The notes: a model not told the origin generated them from the letters alone. A stretch of DNA of 64,000 nt from Symsagittifera roscoffensis (GCF_963678635.1 NC_087066.1:28773301-28837300), one strand, 5' to 3'; counted from the stretch's first letter, positions 23,686 to 35,900 are shown. Made by a program: numbers and translations.

Positions 23686-26158
23686 AAGATTGCACGTATC
23701 AGGGCGAAGCCCTGATTGTTCCGACTGCCTTTTGAGGTTTATAGAGCAAAAAAAAACATAAAAAAATTAAATGAATTAAAACAAAATGAAAAAAAAAATT
23801 TCAAAAATTTGAATTTTTTTAATGAAAATCATCCCCCCACACGCCATAAAAAGTACAAAAGGATAAATTTCGCTCCTTGTAACAAATCAATTATGGAAAA
23901 TAAGCTTCTTTCAACCAATTTGGAACAATTTCTAAGACGGATTAACTCTCCGCTTACGCGTTAATAGCGCGAAATATATCGCGCGTTAATTGTCCCAAAT
24001 TGGCCAAAATGGCAATCTTTAAACCCCCATAACTTTACGAAAAATGATCACAGGTGAAATATCTTTTCAAATTTGAGCTCAGGGCAACAATACCTTTCGA
24101 ATGATATAAAAAAATTCCGTCAAAAATGGCTAGTTAAAAAGTCGAAATTTGTCTGAAGAAAAAACAAACCCACCCCGAGCACAAATATTCCGTTACTTTC
24201 GTATCGAAAGTCGGAACAACAAGCTATTTTTGACGAGCGTGCTCCAAAATTAGTTTGAATCCAATTTTGAATGGTCTAAAATTTTGACGCTTAAACGCTA
24301 ACTTTTTAAGAAACAATTCCAAAAACAACAAGACTGCTCGTATCAGGGCGAAGCCTTGAATGTTCCGACTGCCTTTTTAGGGTTTATGGAGCAGCAGTAA
24401 AAACATAAAAAATTAAAAGAAATTAAATGAAATGAAATTTTTTTTTCTAAAATTTGAAATTTTTATGAAAACCATCCCCCCACACGCCATACAAAGTACA
24501 AAAAGATAGATTTCGTTCCTTGCAACAAATCAATTGTGGCAAATAAGCTTCTTTCAACCAATTTGGAACAATTTCTAAGACGGATTAACTCTCCGCTTAC
24601 GCGTTAATAGCGCGAAATATATCGCGCGTTAATTGTCCCAAATTGGCCAAAATGGCAATCTTTAAACCCCCATAACTTTACGAAAAATGATCACAGGTGA
24701 AATATCTTTTCAAATTTGAGCTCAGGGCAACAATACCTTTCGAATGATATAAAAAAATTCCGTCAAAAATGGCTAGTTAAAAAGTCGAAATTTGTCTGAA
24801 GAAAAAACAAACCCACCCCGAGCACAAATATTCCGTTACTTTCGTATCGAAAGTCGGAACAACAAGCTATTTTTGACGAGCGTGCTCCAAAATTAGTTTG
24901 AATCCAATTTTGAATGGTCTAAAATTTTGACGCTTAAACGCTAACTTTTTAAGAAACAATTCCAAAAACAACAAGATTGCACGTATCAGGGCGAAGCCCT
25001 GATTGTTCCGACTGCCTTTTGAGGTTTATAGAGCAAAAAAAAACATAAAAAAATTAAATGAATTAAAACAAAATGAAAAAAAAAATTTCAAAAATTTGAA
25101 TTTTTTTAATGAAAATCATCCCCCCACACGCCATAAAAAGTACAAAAGGATAAATTTCGCTCCTTGTAACAAATCAATTATGGAAAATAAGCTTCTTTCA
25201 ACCAATTTGGAACAATTTCTAAGACGGATTAACTCTCCGCTTACGCGTTAATAGCGCGAAATATATCGCGCGTTAATTGTCCCAAATTGGCCAAAATGGC
25301 AATCTTTAAACCCCCATAACTTTACGAAAAATGATCACAGGTGAAATATCTTTTCAAATTTGAGCTCAGGGCAACAATACCTTTCGAATGATATAAAAAA
25401 ATTCCGTCAAAAATGGCTAGTTAAAAAGTCGAAATTTGTCTGAAGAAAAAACAAACCCACCCCGAGCACAAATATTCCGTTACTTTCGTATCGAAAGTCG
25501 GAACAACAAGCTATTTTTGACGAGCGTGCTCCAAAATTAGTTTGAATCCAATTTTGAATGGTCTAAAATTTTGACGCTTAAACGCTAACTTTTTAAGAAA
25601 CAATTCCAAAAACAACAAGACTGCTCGTATCAGGGCGAAGCCTTGAATGTTCCGACTGCCTTTTTAGGGTTTATGGAGCAGCAGTAAAAACATAAAAAAT
25701 TAAAAGAAATTAAATGAAATGAAATTTTTTTTTCTAAAATTTGAAATTTTTATGAAAACCATCCCCCCACACGCCATACAAAGTACAAAAAGATAGATTT
25801 CGTTCCTTGCAACAAATCAATTGTGGCAAATAAGCTTCGTTCAATAAATTTGGAACGATTTATAAGACGGAATAAATCTCCACTTAGGCGTTAATAGCGC
25901 GAATTATATCGCGCGTTAATTGTCCCAAATTGGTCAAAATGGCCAAAATGGCAATCTTTAAACCCTCATAACTTTACGAAAAATGATCACAGGTGAAATA
26001 TCGTTTCAAGTTTAAGCTCAGGATAACAATACCTTTTGAATGATATAAAAAAATTCCGTCAAAAATGGCTAGTTAAAAAGTCGAAATTTGTCTGAAGAAA
26101 AAACAAACCCACCCCGAGCACAAATATTCCGTTACTTTCGAATCGAAAGTCGGAACAA
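23686..26158. repeat. Tandem array of four hairpin-ended elements (Helentron/HINE-like)
   Basis: Four elements of about 535-542 bp are separated by three near-identical 110-bp spacers: 23686-24219, 24330-24862, 24973-25506 and 25617-26158. Elements 1 and 3 are the same at an offset of 1287 bases. Each begins AAGAYTGYWCGTATCAGGGC then GAAGCC, forming a stem around the loop GAA, followed by TGTTCCGACT. Each ends ACTTTCGTATCGAAAGT (also a hairpin) then CGGAACA, so TGTTCCGACT and AGTCGGAACA are inverted. In the middle GCGCGAAATATATCGCGC is a third palindrome. Subterminal inverted repeats with a hairpin outside only one of them, and tandem head-to-tail arrays, are known of non-autonomous Helentrons (HINE/DINE-1). 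The assignment is inference. The 82-residue open frame starting near 23716 is not a gene. Confidence 0.75.
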
Positions 26159-26853
26159 TAAAATTGAACTTCCAAGAACTTAGTTGGAGAGCTCTCGGTT
26201 TTTTTGACCAGCAATATGAATTTATGTCATTCCAACACAATTGGTAAACAAATTTACGATTAGGTTAATCAAATTTTCGGAGCAATGGATGATGTAAATC
26301 TGTCTTTGACCAGTATCAAATCGCAAGACGAAAAAAATAAAATTCGATTCTAGTTATTTACAGACTTGAAAACTTTTATTGCCGCGAATCAGCACTAATC
26401 ATAAAAAAAGGGTTGATATCGTCAAGAGATTTGTTAGGGAAACAAGTCTCTCGACGTACTTCATATATCAATCACCACAAGATTCCTTATCACAGAACAT
26501 TGCGACTCTGTTTTTCAGCCAAAATAGACTGAATTTCTAGACTGTCTATAAGATTTTCTAATGTAACTACCTATGTCTATAACATCAAAAGAACCAGTCT
26601 CTCGAGAATGAGTTCTATTGATTCTTCAACCAGAGTAACAATTTCAGAATTCGAAAGAAAGTAGCGATAAATCCAGTCAAATTTGTGCATGTGAAAGGGT
26701 AATGCTTGGCTGAGCATTTTTGCGTATTCCGTCCTTCTCGCATGAGAATAGCGCCCAAAATCTTAGTCAGATAAAAAAAACTGTTAATCTAAAAAAAATT
26801 CAAAACCTAAACCAATTAAATTAATTAACGATTAAATTAAAATTACTCATTAG
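26159..26853. other. Intergenic stretch, 3' side of the secreted peptide gene
   Basis: No gene or repeat terminus was recognised. The part nearest 26853 would be the 3' untranslated region of the minus-strand peptide gene. Confidence 0.35.
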
Positions 26854-27102
26854 TTATTCATACGGCTCTCGGTTCCTTAATTTTCTCCTCGACGATTTAT
26901 TCGACTTTGACCTCTTTGATCCACTGCAAAAGGGCCACACATCGCATAATTGTTGTGGCTGCTTATCGTAGAGGGCAGTCTGTCCATTTACATTCAATTG
27001 TGTGCTGGAGGCCGACTGGTATCTTCTCAGAGGTCGGTTTTGGGACGAAACCAGAGAAGCAAAAGCCAAAAATAGAATTGTTGAATATAACCAACGAGAC
27101 AT
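26854..27102 (-). CDS. Small secreted peptide precursor A (NGQTALYDKQP / FCSGSK family)
   Basis: An 82-residue frame with ATG at 27102 and TAA at the 26854 end. Residues 1-20 form a typical signal peptide (hydrophobic YSTILFLAFASLV, then SSQ as likely cleavage site). A dibasic RR follows at 26-27. The core NGQTALYDKQP spans about 39-49, then three residues and Cys53, a five-residue loop and Cys59 in FCSGSKR, then a basic Lys/Arg/Ser tail. A good acceptor (TTTTACAG) lies six bases before the ATG, so the 5' untranslated region is probably spliced. The core is shared with the gene at 44519-44743. Bases coding the core differ almost only at third positions, which argues for selection on protein. 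It looks like a neuropeptide, hormone or toxin-like secreted peptide, but I do not recognise the family and assign no receptor or role. Confidence 0.72.
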   Translation of the reverse strand: MSRWLYSTILFLAFASLVSSQNRPLRRYQSASSTQLNVNGQTALYDKQPQQLCDVWPFCSGSKRSKSNKSSRRKLRNREPYE

Positions 27103-27639
27103 CGCTTTCTGTAAAACTGAAATAACCTTTTTTTTGCTATATTAAATGCTGCTGAAAAAAAGTCTGCTTAAAATTAACTGTCTGCTGGGGAATTTTTAAA
27201 AGAATTCAAAGATGTTAAACTGTGTTTCACTGTTGTATGACACAACTTAGAGCAGAAGAAAAATAATATCAAAATGTCCAATGTGATAATTTTTTGGCTT
27301 AAAATGTTTCCACTTCTTGTGAAAATCCATTTTTTACTCAGGCCGAGTTTGTGTGACTCAAAAACCTCGGTGGCGCTGCGAAATTTTGGTCATGCCATCT
27401 AATTTGCTTGGCCGTATTTGGTTGCGACTTAAGTCGCCAGCCTTGACCTAGTTATACAAGAATGCGAGCATCGACATAATGTTTATCGGCGAAAGTTATA
27501 GGTTGGTTTTTCTGCGCACAACTTTTGTTAGTTGTTGAGATAATTGAACTCAGCAATTCAAAAATAAAAATCTCTCTTTCTCTCTCTCGTGCGTGTGTGT
27601 GCGTATTGGTTTGTTTGTTTATTTAATTGCTTGCCCGCG
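27103..27639. other. 5' flank of peptide gene A with CT/GT microsatellite
   Basis: No coding exon was recognised. A mixed microsatellite (CTCTCTTTCTCTCTCTC then GTGCGTGTGTGTGCGT) lies at 27571-27606. This is the upstream side of the minus-strand peptide gene and may hold its promoter and first untranslated exon. Confidence 0.45.
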
Positions 27640-28334
27640 CCGAGCGCCCATGGATTCATATCGGTTATAATGGATTTCCGAGACAAAAATTACAGATGTA
27701 AAATTCAGACCACGAAATCGATTACTTTGCCATTATAATCGATTATTTTTGAAATAAAAAATCCATTATAATCCATGTTAAACTGTTTGAGGGGGTAAGC
27801 CGGGGGGAGGGGACTGGGTGGAGGGCAAACAGGGGAGGGGGGGTAATCGGGGGGGGGGGGGGGTAAACGGGGGGAGGAGGGTGGTAAACTGGGGTAGGGG
27901 AGGGGGGTTTGTGGTAAAAAATACAAAAAAAAACAGTAAAATGAAGTGTTAAACTGCGATGGAAAAAAAGTAGAGACAAAAAATGTATACATTTTATTCT
28001 GAAGAGTAACATTTTATGAAACGTAATACGTAGCAGCTGCACTAAGCAAAAAATGAGATAACTTCGACGAAAATTGTAAATTTCATGAATAACCCCTCGG
28101 AAAAATCCATTATATTAGATTGTAATCGATTATAATCGATTTTATTGGCATAAAAAATATGAGTTTAATAATCCATTTTTAATGGATTATGGTCGATTAT
28201 TATGGATTATTTTGACATAAAAAATATAAGGATTATAATCCACTTTTAATGGATGATAATTGATTATTTTGTCATTTTTTACATGTTGACTATATTATGA
28301 CAATATAATCGATTATGATCCAGGGGCGCTCGGT
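27640..28334. mobile_element. G-tract plus ATAATC element, copy 3, strongest G-quadruplex array
   Basis: The left end CGAGCGCCCATGGATTCATA and the right end, whose complement reads CGAGCGCCCCTGGATCATAA, are inverted repeats. Between 27791 and 27915 lies a G-rich minisatellite of about 20-base units ending in GGTAAAC or GGTAATC, including a run of 16 G. The rest is made of GATTATAATCGATTATAATC-like units. Proline-rich open frames on the minus strand are translations of the G tract. Confidence 0.65.
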
Positions 28335-29060
28335 GCGAAGGTTAGTGTGGCTGAGCGAGATTTTGTTTGTTATTATAGTGAGAAATTCTCATTTTGTGCA
28401 GAACATGGTCTAAAACTTTAAAAAGTCGATCAAATTTTTGTGCAGGAAGAAGGCAAAGTAACGAAAAAAAGAACAAAACTTCCTTCTTTAGATGTTTATC
28501 TTCAAATAATCGCATTTTTTTTGTTAAACAGCTTTTCATTTTTTACAGTGCCCATGAGCAACCATTTTTGCTTTATGTGAATTTTACACTACGGCAAGTC
28601 AATATTTCATAAGTGTAATCAAAATAAAATGAGAGTGCATTTATAGGAAAAACATTTTTTCACCTAAGAAAGGTAGCGATCTTGAAATGGCCATTACAAA
28701 AACGTCAACTAAAAAACTCCTCCTCTCTCAACTTGTTTCATACTATGGCAAAACCCTTGATTTATTTTTTGTTTCCTTTTTTCCAATTTCACATAAAAAT
28801 TGAAATTTTCGTTGTGACTTCCGTGTGAAACATCGACAAACAATTACATTTCAGAAACTATTATATTCATGCGTCAAGCGAACTTTTGACAAAGAAAAAA
28901 TCAATTTCGGCAGAATTTTTCAGGGTGTTCTCTGAATTCAAGTCACAATACAATTTTGACGCTTTTTCCTAAAACTATGTGTGTCAAAGAAACACCAGAT
29001 TAGATAAAAGCGTGAAGCAACTCTGGTTATCTAAACGGATAACAAAAACAATCGTGAAAC
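28335..29060. other. Intergenic stretch with no recognised feature
   Basis: Short chance frames only. Confidence 0.35.
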
Positions 29061-29546
29061 AAGACTGCTCGTTTATCAAGGGAAAACCCTGATTATTCCG
29101 ACTGTCCCTTAATTCATATCGAATAGTATTTGGGATAAAAAAATTTGAAAACTATAACCTTTGGACAACATCAAAGTGTAAAATTTTGAGTCGTACGACT
29201 TTAATAGAACCGATTAGCTAGCCTCAATTCACTTTGGAACGATTTTATTGTGCTGGATAAATCGCCACGCACGAAAAATTTGCTTTGCGCTCCCAGCATT
29301 ATGAATATTTCACTAAATCGCGCTTACTTCAGTCCAGAACTTGGTTAATTTGGCAATTTTCAAACCCCTAGAACTTTACTAAAAATAATTGGAGGTAAAG
29401 TATATTTTTAAATTTGAATTGAAGTCTGTATCTTCAATGGGTTATTAAAAATTTTCTTGAAAACTATCATTTTGATCGGCGAAAATTGTCTGAAAAAAAA
29501 ACCACAGAGAGCATAAATATTCCATTTTCTTCAGAAGACGGAACAA
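29061..29546 (+). repeat. Hairpin-ended element, diverged solitary copy
   Basis: It begins AAGACTGCTCGTTTATCAAG then GGAAAACCCTGAT, keeping a stem with an AAAA loop in place of GAA, followed by TATTCCGACTGTCCC. It ends GAAGACGGAACAA. Internal blocks (TTTGGAACGATTT, GAAAATTGTCTG) align with the tandem array. A further scrap with TATCAGAGCCTAATCC lies at 29693-29755. Confidence 0.6.
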
Positions 29547-29755
29547 GGATGAAACAACTTTGCACAAACTTTTAGATTGAACAACTCTCTGAATGCAAAA
29601 TACACACAGACGTTGTTAACTTGCTTTAAATATTCGCTTGAGTTGACTTTATTTATATCATCTAAATCACAACTGTTTACCGTTTAACGCGCAAGATTAT
29701 TTGTATCAGAGCCTAATCCTGGATGCTCCGACCTGAAGTAACCAAAAAAAGTTTT

Positions 29756-30201
29756 GATGAAAAGATGCAAAAGGTTCAAAATAAATAGATTTTTTAATTA
29801 GTTTTTTGATATTCCATATTGCGCAATGAAGACGTATAGAATGATAGTCTCCGCAACTACTATTGCACTATTATAATCAAAAAATTAGGAAAAAGTTTTT
29901 ATAGTTTGCTGCCGACTTGCGAAAATTGCAAATCAAGAACGAAAAATGACTAAAAAGGCATTTTACAACTCTTGAAAATTCATCAAAAAATGAATTTCAA
30001 ATGAATGGTCTGTGCAATTCTGAGCCCAAGAAAAAAAAATTCTTTCAAGTTGTAGAGAAAAAAGGTCAAAAAATTTTATCTAAAAGGTCAAAACTTTTCA
30101 GAGGGTCTCTACATCTCTAATTAAAGCTCAAGATAAGTCGTTTTACATCAGTTAGCAACAAAACAATTCGAGCCTTTTGAGACGTCTATTAAATGGAACA
30201 G
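29756..30201. other. Spacer between repeat copies
   Basis: AT-rich sequence between the decayed scrap and the next hairpin-element copy, with no gene recognised. Confidence 0.35.
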
Positions 30202-30709
30202 AAGACTGCTCAAATCAGGGCGAACTGAATTTTAGCGTCTATGGAGCAGTAAAAACAAGAAAAAATTGAAAAAATTAAATGTAATACATAAATAGAATTT
30301 TTTTAAATTGGAGAGTTCTCGAAACAATTATCCCCCACAGGCCATATAATATAGGAAATGATTGGTTTCGCTCATAATAACGTATCAGTTATGGCAAATA
30401 AGCTTCCTTCCACCAAATTGGAACGATTTCTAAAACGGATTAAATCTGCGCTTATTCGTTAATAGCGCGAAACGTATCGCGCGTTTATTGTCCAAAATTA
30501 GCCAAAATGGCAATTTTTAAACTCCCATTGCTCTACGAAAAGTGATAACAGTTGAAATATCTTTTCGAATTTAAGCTCAGGACAACAATACCTTTTGAAA
30601 ATAAAAAAGTTTTGTCAAAATGTTTGGTTAAAAAGTCGAAATTTTTTGAAGAAAAGAACCAACCACGAACACAAATATTCTGTTACTTTGGTTACGAAAA
30701 TTGGAACAA
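30202..30709 (+). repeat. Hairpin-ended element, solitary copy with damaged ends
   Basis: It keeps the start AAGACTGCTCAAATCAGGGC then GAACTGAAT (right stem arm partly deleted), the central palindrome AGCGCGAAACGTATCGCGCG and the end TGTTACTTTGGTTACGAAAA then TTGGAACAACAA. The central hairpin stem is intact while its loop bases have changed from AATATA to AACGTA. Confidence 0.7.
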
Positions 30710-31629
30710 CAAGGAAAGTCATTTGCTGGGCAAAGAGCACAGAATGTTACGAACTTAATCATAAAAAAAAACCTTATTAAATTTGCTCAATTTAGAGTCA
30801 TTTTTAGTGGGCGTGCGTGTGATTCAAAAACTAAAACATCGCGTAGAAAATAAGTGATTTAGGCATGATTAATATCATTTCTCTTCAAAAAATTAATGAA
30901 AAACAAAAAAATAAGCTTAATTTTTTGGCCGAAAAATTTTCAATTTTTTCTAGAAAACATTTTTTTGCCAAATAACTGCTAAAGGAAACATCCAAAATTT
31001 TTTGTAAGTTAAATCATTTTTTCAATCCCTGAAAAGAGTAAACTTCCATATAAAGAGCGTTACTTGCTCAAAACTAGACTAAACCTCAAAGTTTTATATC
31101 AGTCTCTCACTCCACAGTGGGATACTTTTGAATTTTTTTTAATTTTCGTTCAAATGACAACTGAAAGGACTTGAATATAATAAATCATTTGAACCATCAT
31201 CGATTAAGGCATAATTAGTACCAGTAAGCAAAAAAAAATCATTTAGATCCAAAAAGACAAAAAGCTTTAAATTTTCACGCAACAAATACACGCAAAATTT
31301 TATAACATTTTTTTTTTGCAATTAACCATTTTGAATGTGTAATACTTGATTTCTATTGACCTCAAACCATAGTTCTAGACATTCCAAGCATGAAATACAA
31401 CACAGCTCTAAGCTCACTGAAATAATTGCTTTGAACTGGCTCTGAAAAACGAATCGGCTCTTTTCCTTTTCCCAGGTAACGAATGGTTTTACAAGGTTGA
31501 TTATGAAGACTAGATGTTTGTCATGGCCTAATTAATGTGCATGTCAACTTTCATGACAATCGTTCAATGTGAACAGTAATTTTACCTATAAAAACTTGCA
31601 GGTGGGGGGGGAGGAAAAAGGAGTGCAGC
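30710..31629. other. Intergenic stretch with no recognised feature
   Basis: No gene or repeat termini were recognised. Confidence 0.35.
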
Positions 31630-31831
31630 CAGTATTTAGACAGCCGCGTATTCATACTCGTCAGTATTTAGACAAATACTGTTATGAACCAATCAGAATC
31701 TAGAAAAGACATAAATAATCCAAAATAAATAATAGTTATTTATTAATTTTTTCTTTGTCTCGATTCTGATTGGTTGAAACAGTATTTGTCTAAATACTGA
31801 CCAGTCTGAATACGCGGTTGTCTAAATACTG
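31630..31831. mobile_element. Long-TIR foldback MITE, 202 bp
   Basis: The left arm CAGTATTTAGACAGCCGCG continues to CCAATCAGAATC over about 70 bases and is repeated in inverse at the right (from GATTCTGATTGG to CTAAATACTG) with only a few mismatches. The unit CAGTATTTAGACA occurs twice in each arm. A short AT-rich centre separates the arms. No clear target duplication is visible, and no coding potential. Confidence 0.85.
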
Positions 31832-32949
31832 ATATGTAACCGAGGAAAAAGAACCAAAAAATCAAACAGTAGAAGTCGAAGAGCATGTATTAAAATATGT
31901 GAGAAAATTATAGACAAAGTTTTAACAGGAAAAAGTCGAGTTCCCGTTAATAAAACACTTATAATAGCAAGTTATCAATCTGAGCTGGAAGCAGGAGATT
32001 CTAAGAGCAATTTCAAATGATGGAACAGTAAAAGGTTTAATTTTTATATCAGTGTTAAGCAACTTAACACAGACCGTCAAAACATAAAATTATCTTAAAC
32101 TAATTTAATCAGTTTGCCAAAACTCAATCGCAGAGAATTGTATCACTTTTTGTTTGAGATCAAAACTACTCAAGATTCGTTGACTTGAGACGAAACGCGT
32201 GATGTTTGAAGACAGTGATAGCTTTTTAAATCTTTTTTCAACCTTGATTTAGATGACGAAATTTGTTGCCGAGTTTTATTTCGTAAGTTTAGCTAGTTTG
32301 ATCTGCAGTACGTATTTAATGCATATTTCTTCTCCGATTTCCAAAAACATTTTCCACTCTATAATACAATCACATTTGATAAAAAATTATCTAAGAACGA
32401 AGCAGATGTTACTTAGCTAAAAACATTCTGAGATTTCAGAAAATGTTTTCTACTAAATCTACCCATCACTTGGATAAATTATGAAAACTATTAATGCCAC
32501 CCTTTTGTAGGTTTCTTCAGTTAATTTAATTATTTACAGAATTTGAGCGCATAGGTCTCCGAAAAAATATTGATTGCCGCTATATGCCCAATTTCGAAAC
32601 AAATTTACGTTTTTTTCTTCTTTGCATTCGCTGATAGCTAATACAAAAAAACTTGGCATACAGCAGTCGGAAAAAAAGATCCATGGTTATAATACTTTTG
32701 ATTAAAAACGATCTATAAAAAGTGAGTAGCTTTGAGAAACACTTGGAAAAAAATCAAAAACAAAATCGATATCAATCTAAAGTGACAATCAAGGATCATC
32801 TTGAAATATTACATTGAATTCACTTATAAAGAAATTACATATACCTGTATGCGAAATGTATGCAACATATTTAACAGTAGAAAGCAAACTAACTTTTTCA
32901 GTTTTTGATGAACAGAAACTAATTTTCATTCAAGCTCGACTACTATCAT
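31832..32949. other. 3' flank of the sorting nexin gene
   Basis: No exon or repeat was recognised. The part next to 32950 is the likely 3' untranslated region of the minus-strand sorting nexin. Confidence 0.4.
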
Positions 32950-35900
32950 TTATACAGGCGCTGCTTCTAATACATGCAGCTGCGGTTCCAAAATCTCAAT
33001 GAGTGATTTGTAGAAATTGATTTGTTCTTCCAGTGCCGTTTTCATCATACTTTTGTAATGCGACGGCGTGTTAACTTGAATATGATTAATTTCGGAGATC
33101 GTAGCTGCTTGAACTTTCGTAAGTCGCCCTATGGCACCTTCGTCGTTGGCGTTTGATTTATTCGAACAAGTCTCAGCAGCCAACGAGTTCAGCTTATGCA
33201 TCGAAGGTATATGCTCAATGCATTCGGTTTGAATCCACAAGGAGTTTTCAACAACCGAAAAATCCTTGTCAGTTTGGTTGTCATACATTTCAGAAATTTT
33301 CTGGTAAGCCATTCCAATGCTTTCAAAAGCATTTCCAAGAGCGCTCATGTCTGGAAAGTAAATCAAATCGCTGTAGTTTCCGCCGAGACCTTTCTTGAAA
33401 AACCCACCAAGAGTCCAGACACTTTTTCCGAACGTTTTGAAGTTGACTTTCAAAGGCCCGGAATATGTTTGTGTTAAGCCTTTAGCTGCATTCATCGCTA
33501 TTCTAGATTGTCTATCAACTTCGTTCGAATATTTCGAATAAGCCTCTAAAGCTGGTAAAACTCTTCGCGAGTTGATGTAGCTGAAATTCGTTTGATCTCC
33601 TTCAACTGCCAAGTAAGAGTTCATTCCTCGATACGGATCTTTTTCCGCCTTCCTTTTCCCATTTTTCCATTTTTTCTCATCCTTCTCATTTCCGGTTGAG
33701 AAGTGTTGAAAAACTTCACTTTGGCTAATGACCGGATGCGTTGACATACGATTTGCCCACTCTAATAACTTCTTTTCACGGTCATGGATAAATGAGTCAT
33801 CGTGACCTGTTACTTTAGCGTCGGGCAAATCGGGAATTGCGACCGCTGGGAAGAGCTCTTGTAGACGATGGAGCAACCAGTCGAAATGTTTGTACCTCCT
33901 CAAAACTGATCGATTAGTACTTGTCGGTGTCACAGAATAGACTTGGAATTTTTTGATCCCGCCAATTTTTGACCCGTCTTGCCGTTTTCCGAAGTTGATG
34001 TTATAGATCTCGGCTTGTGCCCACATAGGCCGACCGTCGTAAAATGCGACTTGAATGAATTTACTCGGCGGATCGTTTGGTAAATGAACGCCTGCAATGT
34101 AGTCGGTTAGAGCAGCACCCGAGGTGTTTGTGAACCGTGAGAGGATATTAGCACCTCCTGTTTGTTTTCCCCCCATGGGTCGACGGGCTGTGGAGGAATC
34201 TCGACCCCCACCGGCGACTGATTCGTCGTCGTCGCTGTCGAAGTCGTCGTCGTAGCCATACTCATCGTACGCATCGCCCGGTGGGACTTGCTGCTGATGC
34301 TGATTCGGTGGGTTGTATGGTTGTATGTAATGGTCGGATGGAGGTAGCACAGCGCTAAAAAAATAATTTAAATCAAATTAGGGTGCAGGCAGGTGTAATA
34401 AGTATCAAATGATAATTTTTAACAAAAATCTTTAAAAGTAAAAGACCTCAAAATCAATGACATTATTCTACCAAATTTTGAATTTAGAGTTGAATTTATT
34501 TAAAATTGGTCCAAGGAAATCAAGTTAGAAGAAAAAATTTTTACTGTCAAATTTTGAGCTTAAAAAAAATTTAACTGTTTTCTTTTGTTCAGTATTGCTT
34601 TCAAAACTGAGGGCAAATCAATGTTTTAGTTGCACACTAACAACTTAAGAGTTGCATTATTGTAAGCAGGGGTGTTCAGTTATCGATATAAGATTATATT
34701 GCAGTTTCAAAATAGATTATCGATATTTTTGAGCTGACAAAATAAATAATCTAAATAATCTTTGGAATATTTCGAACAAAAAAAGATTATAATTGAAAAT
34801 TTTATTTTTCAAACCAAATCGGATACAACTTTAATATCCCAGAGTTGCTTGTTTACAAAAAGGAACAATTGCGCTTCAAGGTTGACAGGCTCGAGTTTTT
34901 TACGGTAGTCGTCAAAAATCATTTTTGCTCGACTAAACAACCTTTCGCAAACGTTCGACGTTGCGGGTATCCATTCGAAATGTATCATCTTTTTTGCTTT
35001 TTTGATGCAATAATTTCGTCAACATAACTGGTGCTGCTGCTTGAGGTACTCTCTGCTGCTTCATCTTGCTTAACGAACGAGTCAATTTCATAATTCTCAA
35101 GAAAAGTGAGATTCTCGCCAGCAATCGTTTTAATGATCGCTTTTTCAAACGCAGGGTTGTGGGTCAGCGTCCCGTCCCATTTCCTGCTCCAAGAAAATGT
35201 TCCACTTCTTCGAAATCTTCCATAATTTTGTCAAAAATAATTCCCACATCAAAAAGATTGACTTTTTCACACTGTAACTTTTTTGTCACAGAATCCAGTT
35301 TAATCATCGTTTAAAGGATATTCTTTATTTCAATGTCTTCCTGTGGTCCTGGTAAAAGGGGTGCAAGATCTTCATCTTCCTTGTCGATAAATGGTAACAA
35401 ATCGACATAACGCTGAACCATCGTAAATGTCGATGACCAACGTGTCACATTCCTCAAAACGGGGCGAATTTTCGTTTTTCTTTTCAAAATGGCAGATTTC
35501 TTTAGCTGGAGCAAAGCCTTCATAAGAGTCTGAATTTTGACAAATAATTCTTCTTTCGGTGCCAAAACTTTTTTCACTGCCAAATTGAATCGATGGGAAG
35601 CACACCCAATAAAAGGTCGGTCTAAAATTTGGGCGAGTTTTTTGTTGACACTTGCATAGTCAACAACAATGAAAACGACATTTTCAATGTCTCTGCCATA
35701 GATTTTCAACGTTTCTTCAATAAGGTCGGCATGACTCCTGCTCCCCAAATCAGCTTCATTCAGCAGCGGAGAAAAAGCTAAAAGTACATACTTGGTTTCT
35801 TGTCCATTCGTTGGGTCGGGATAGGCGGCAAAAATTCCGACATAATGAGTAGAGCTTGAAGCATCCGACCAGCCATCAAAAACAAGCCCAAATGTTTCCG

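Noticed and set aside
23716-23964. 82-codon frame repeated identically at 25003-25251
   Set aside because: It lies inside the hairpin-ended repeat, uses a non-ATG start, is broken in the other copies and is identical only because the whole 1287-base unit is duplicated.
27705-28042. Proline-rich frames on the minus strand
   Set aside because: They are translations of the G-rich minisatellite of the 27640-28334 element.
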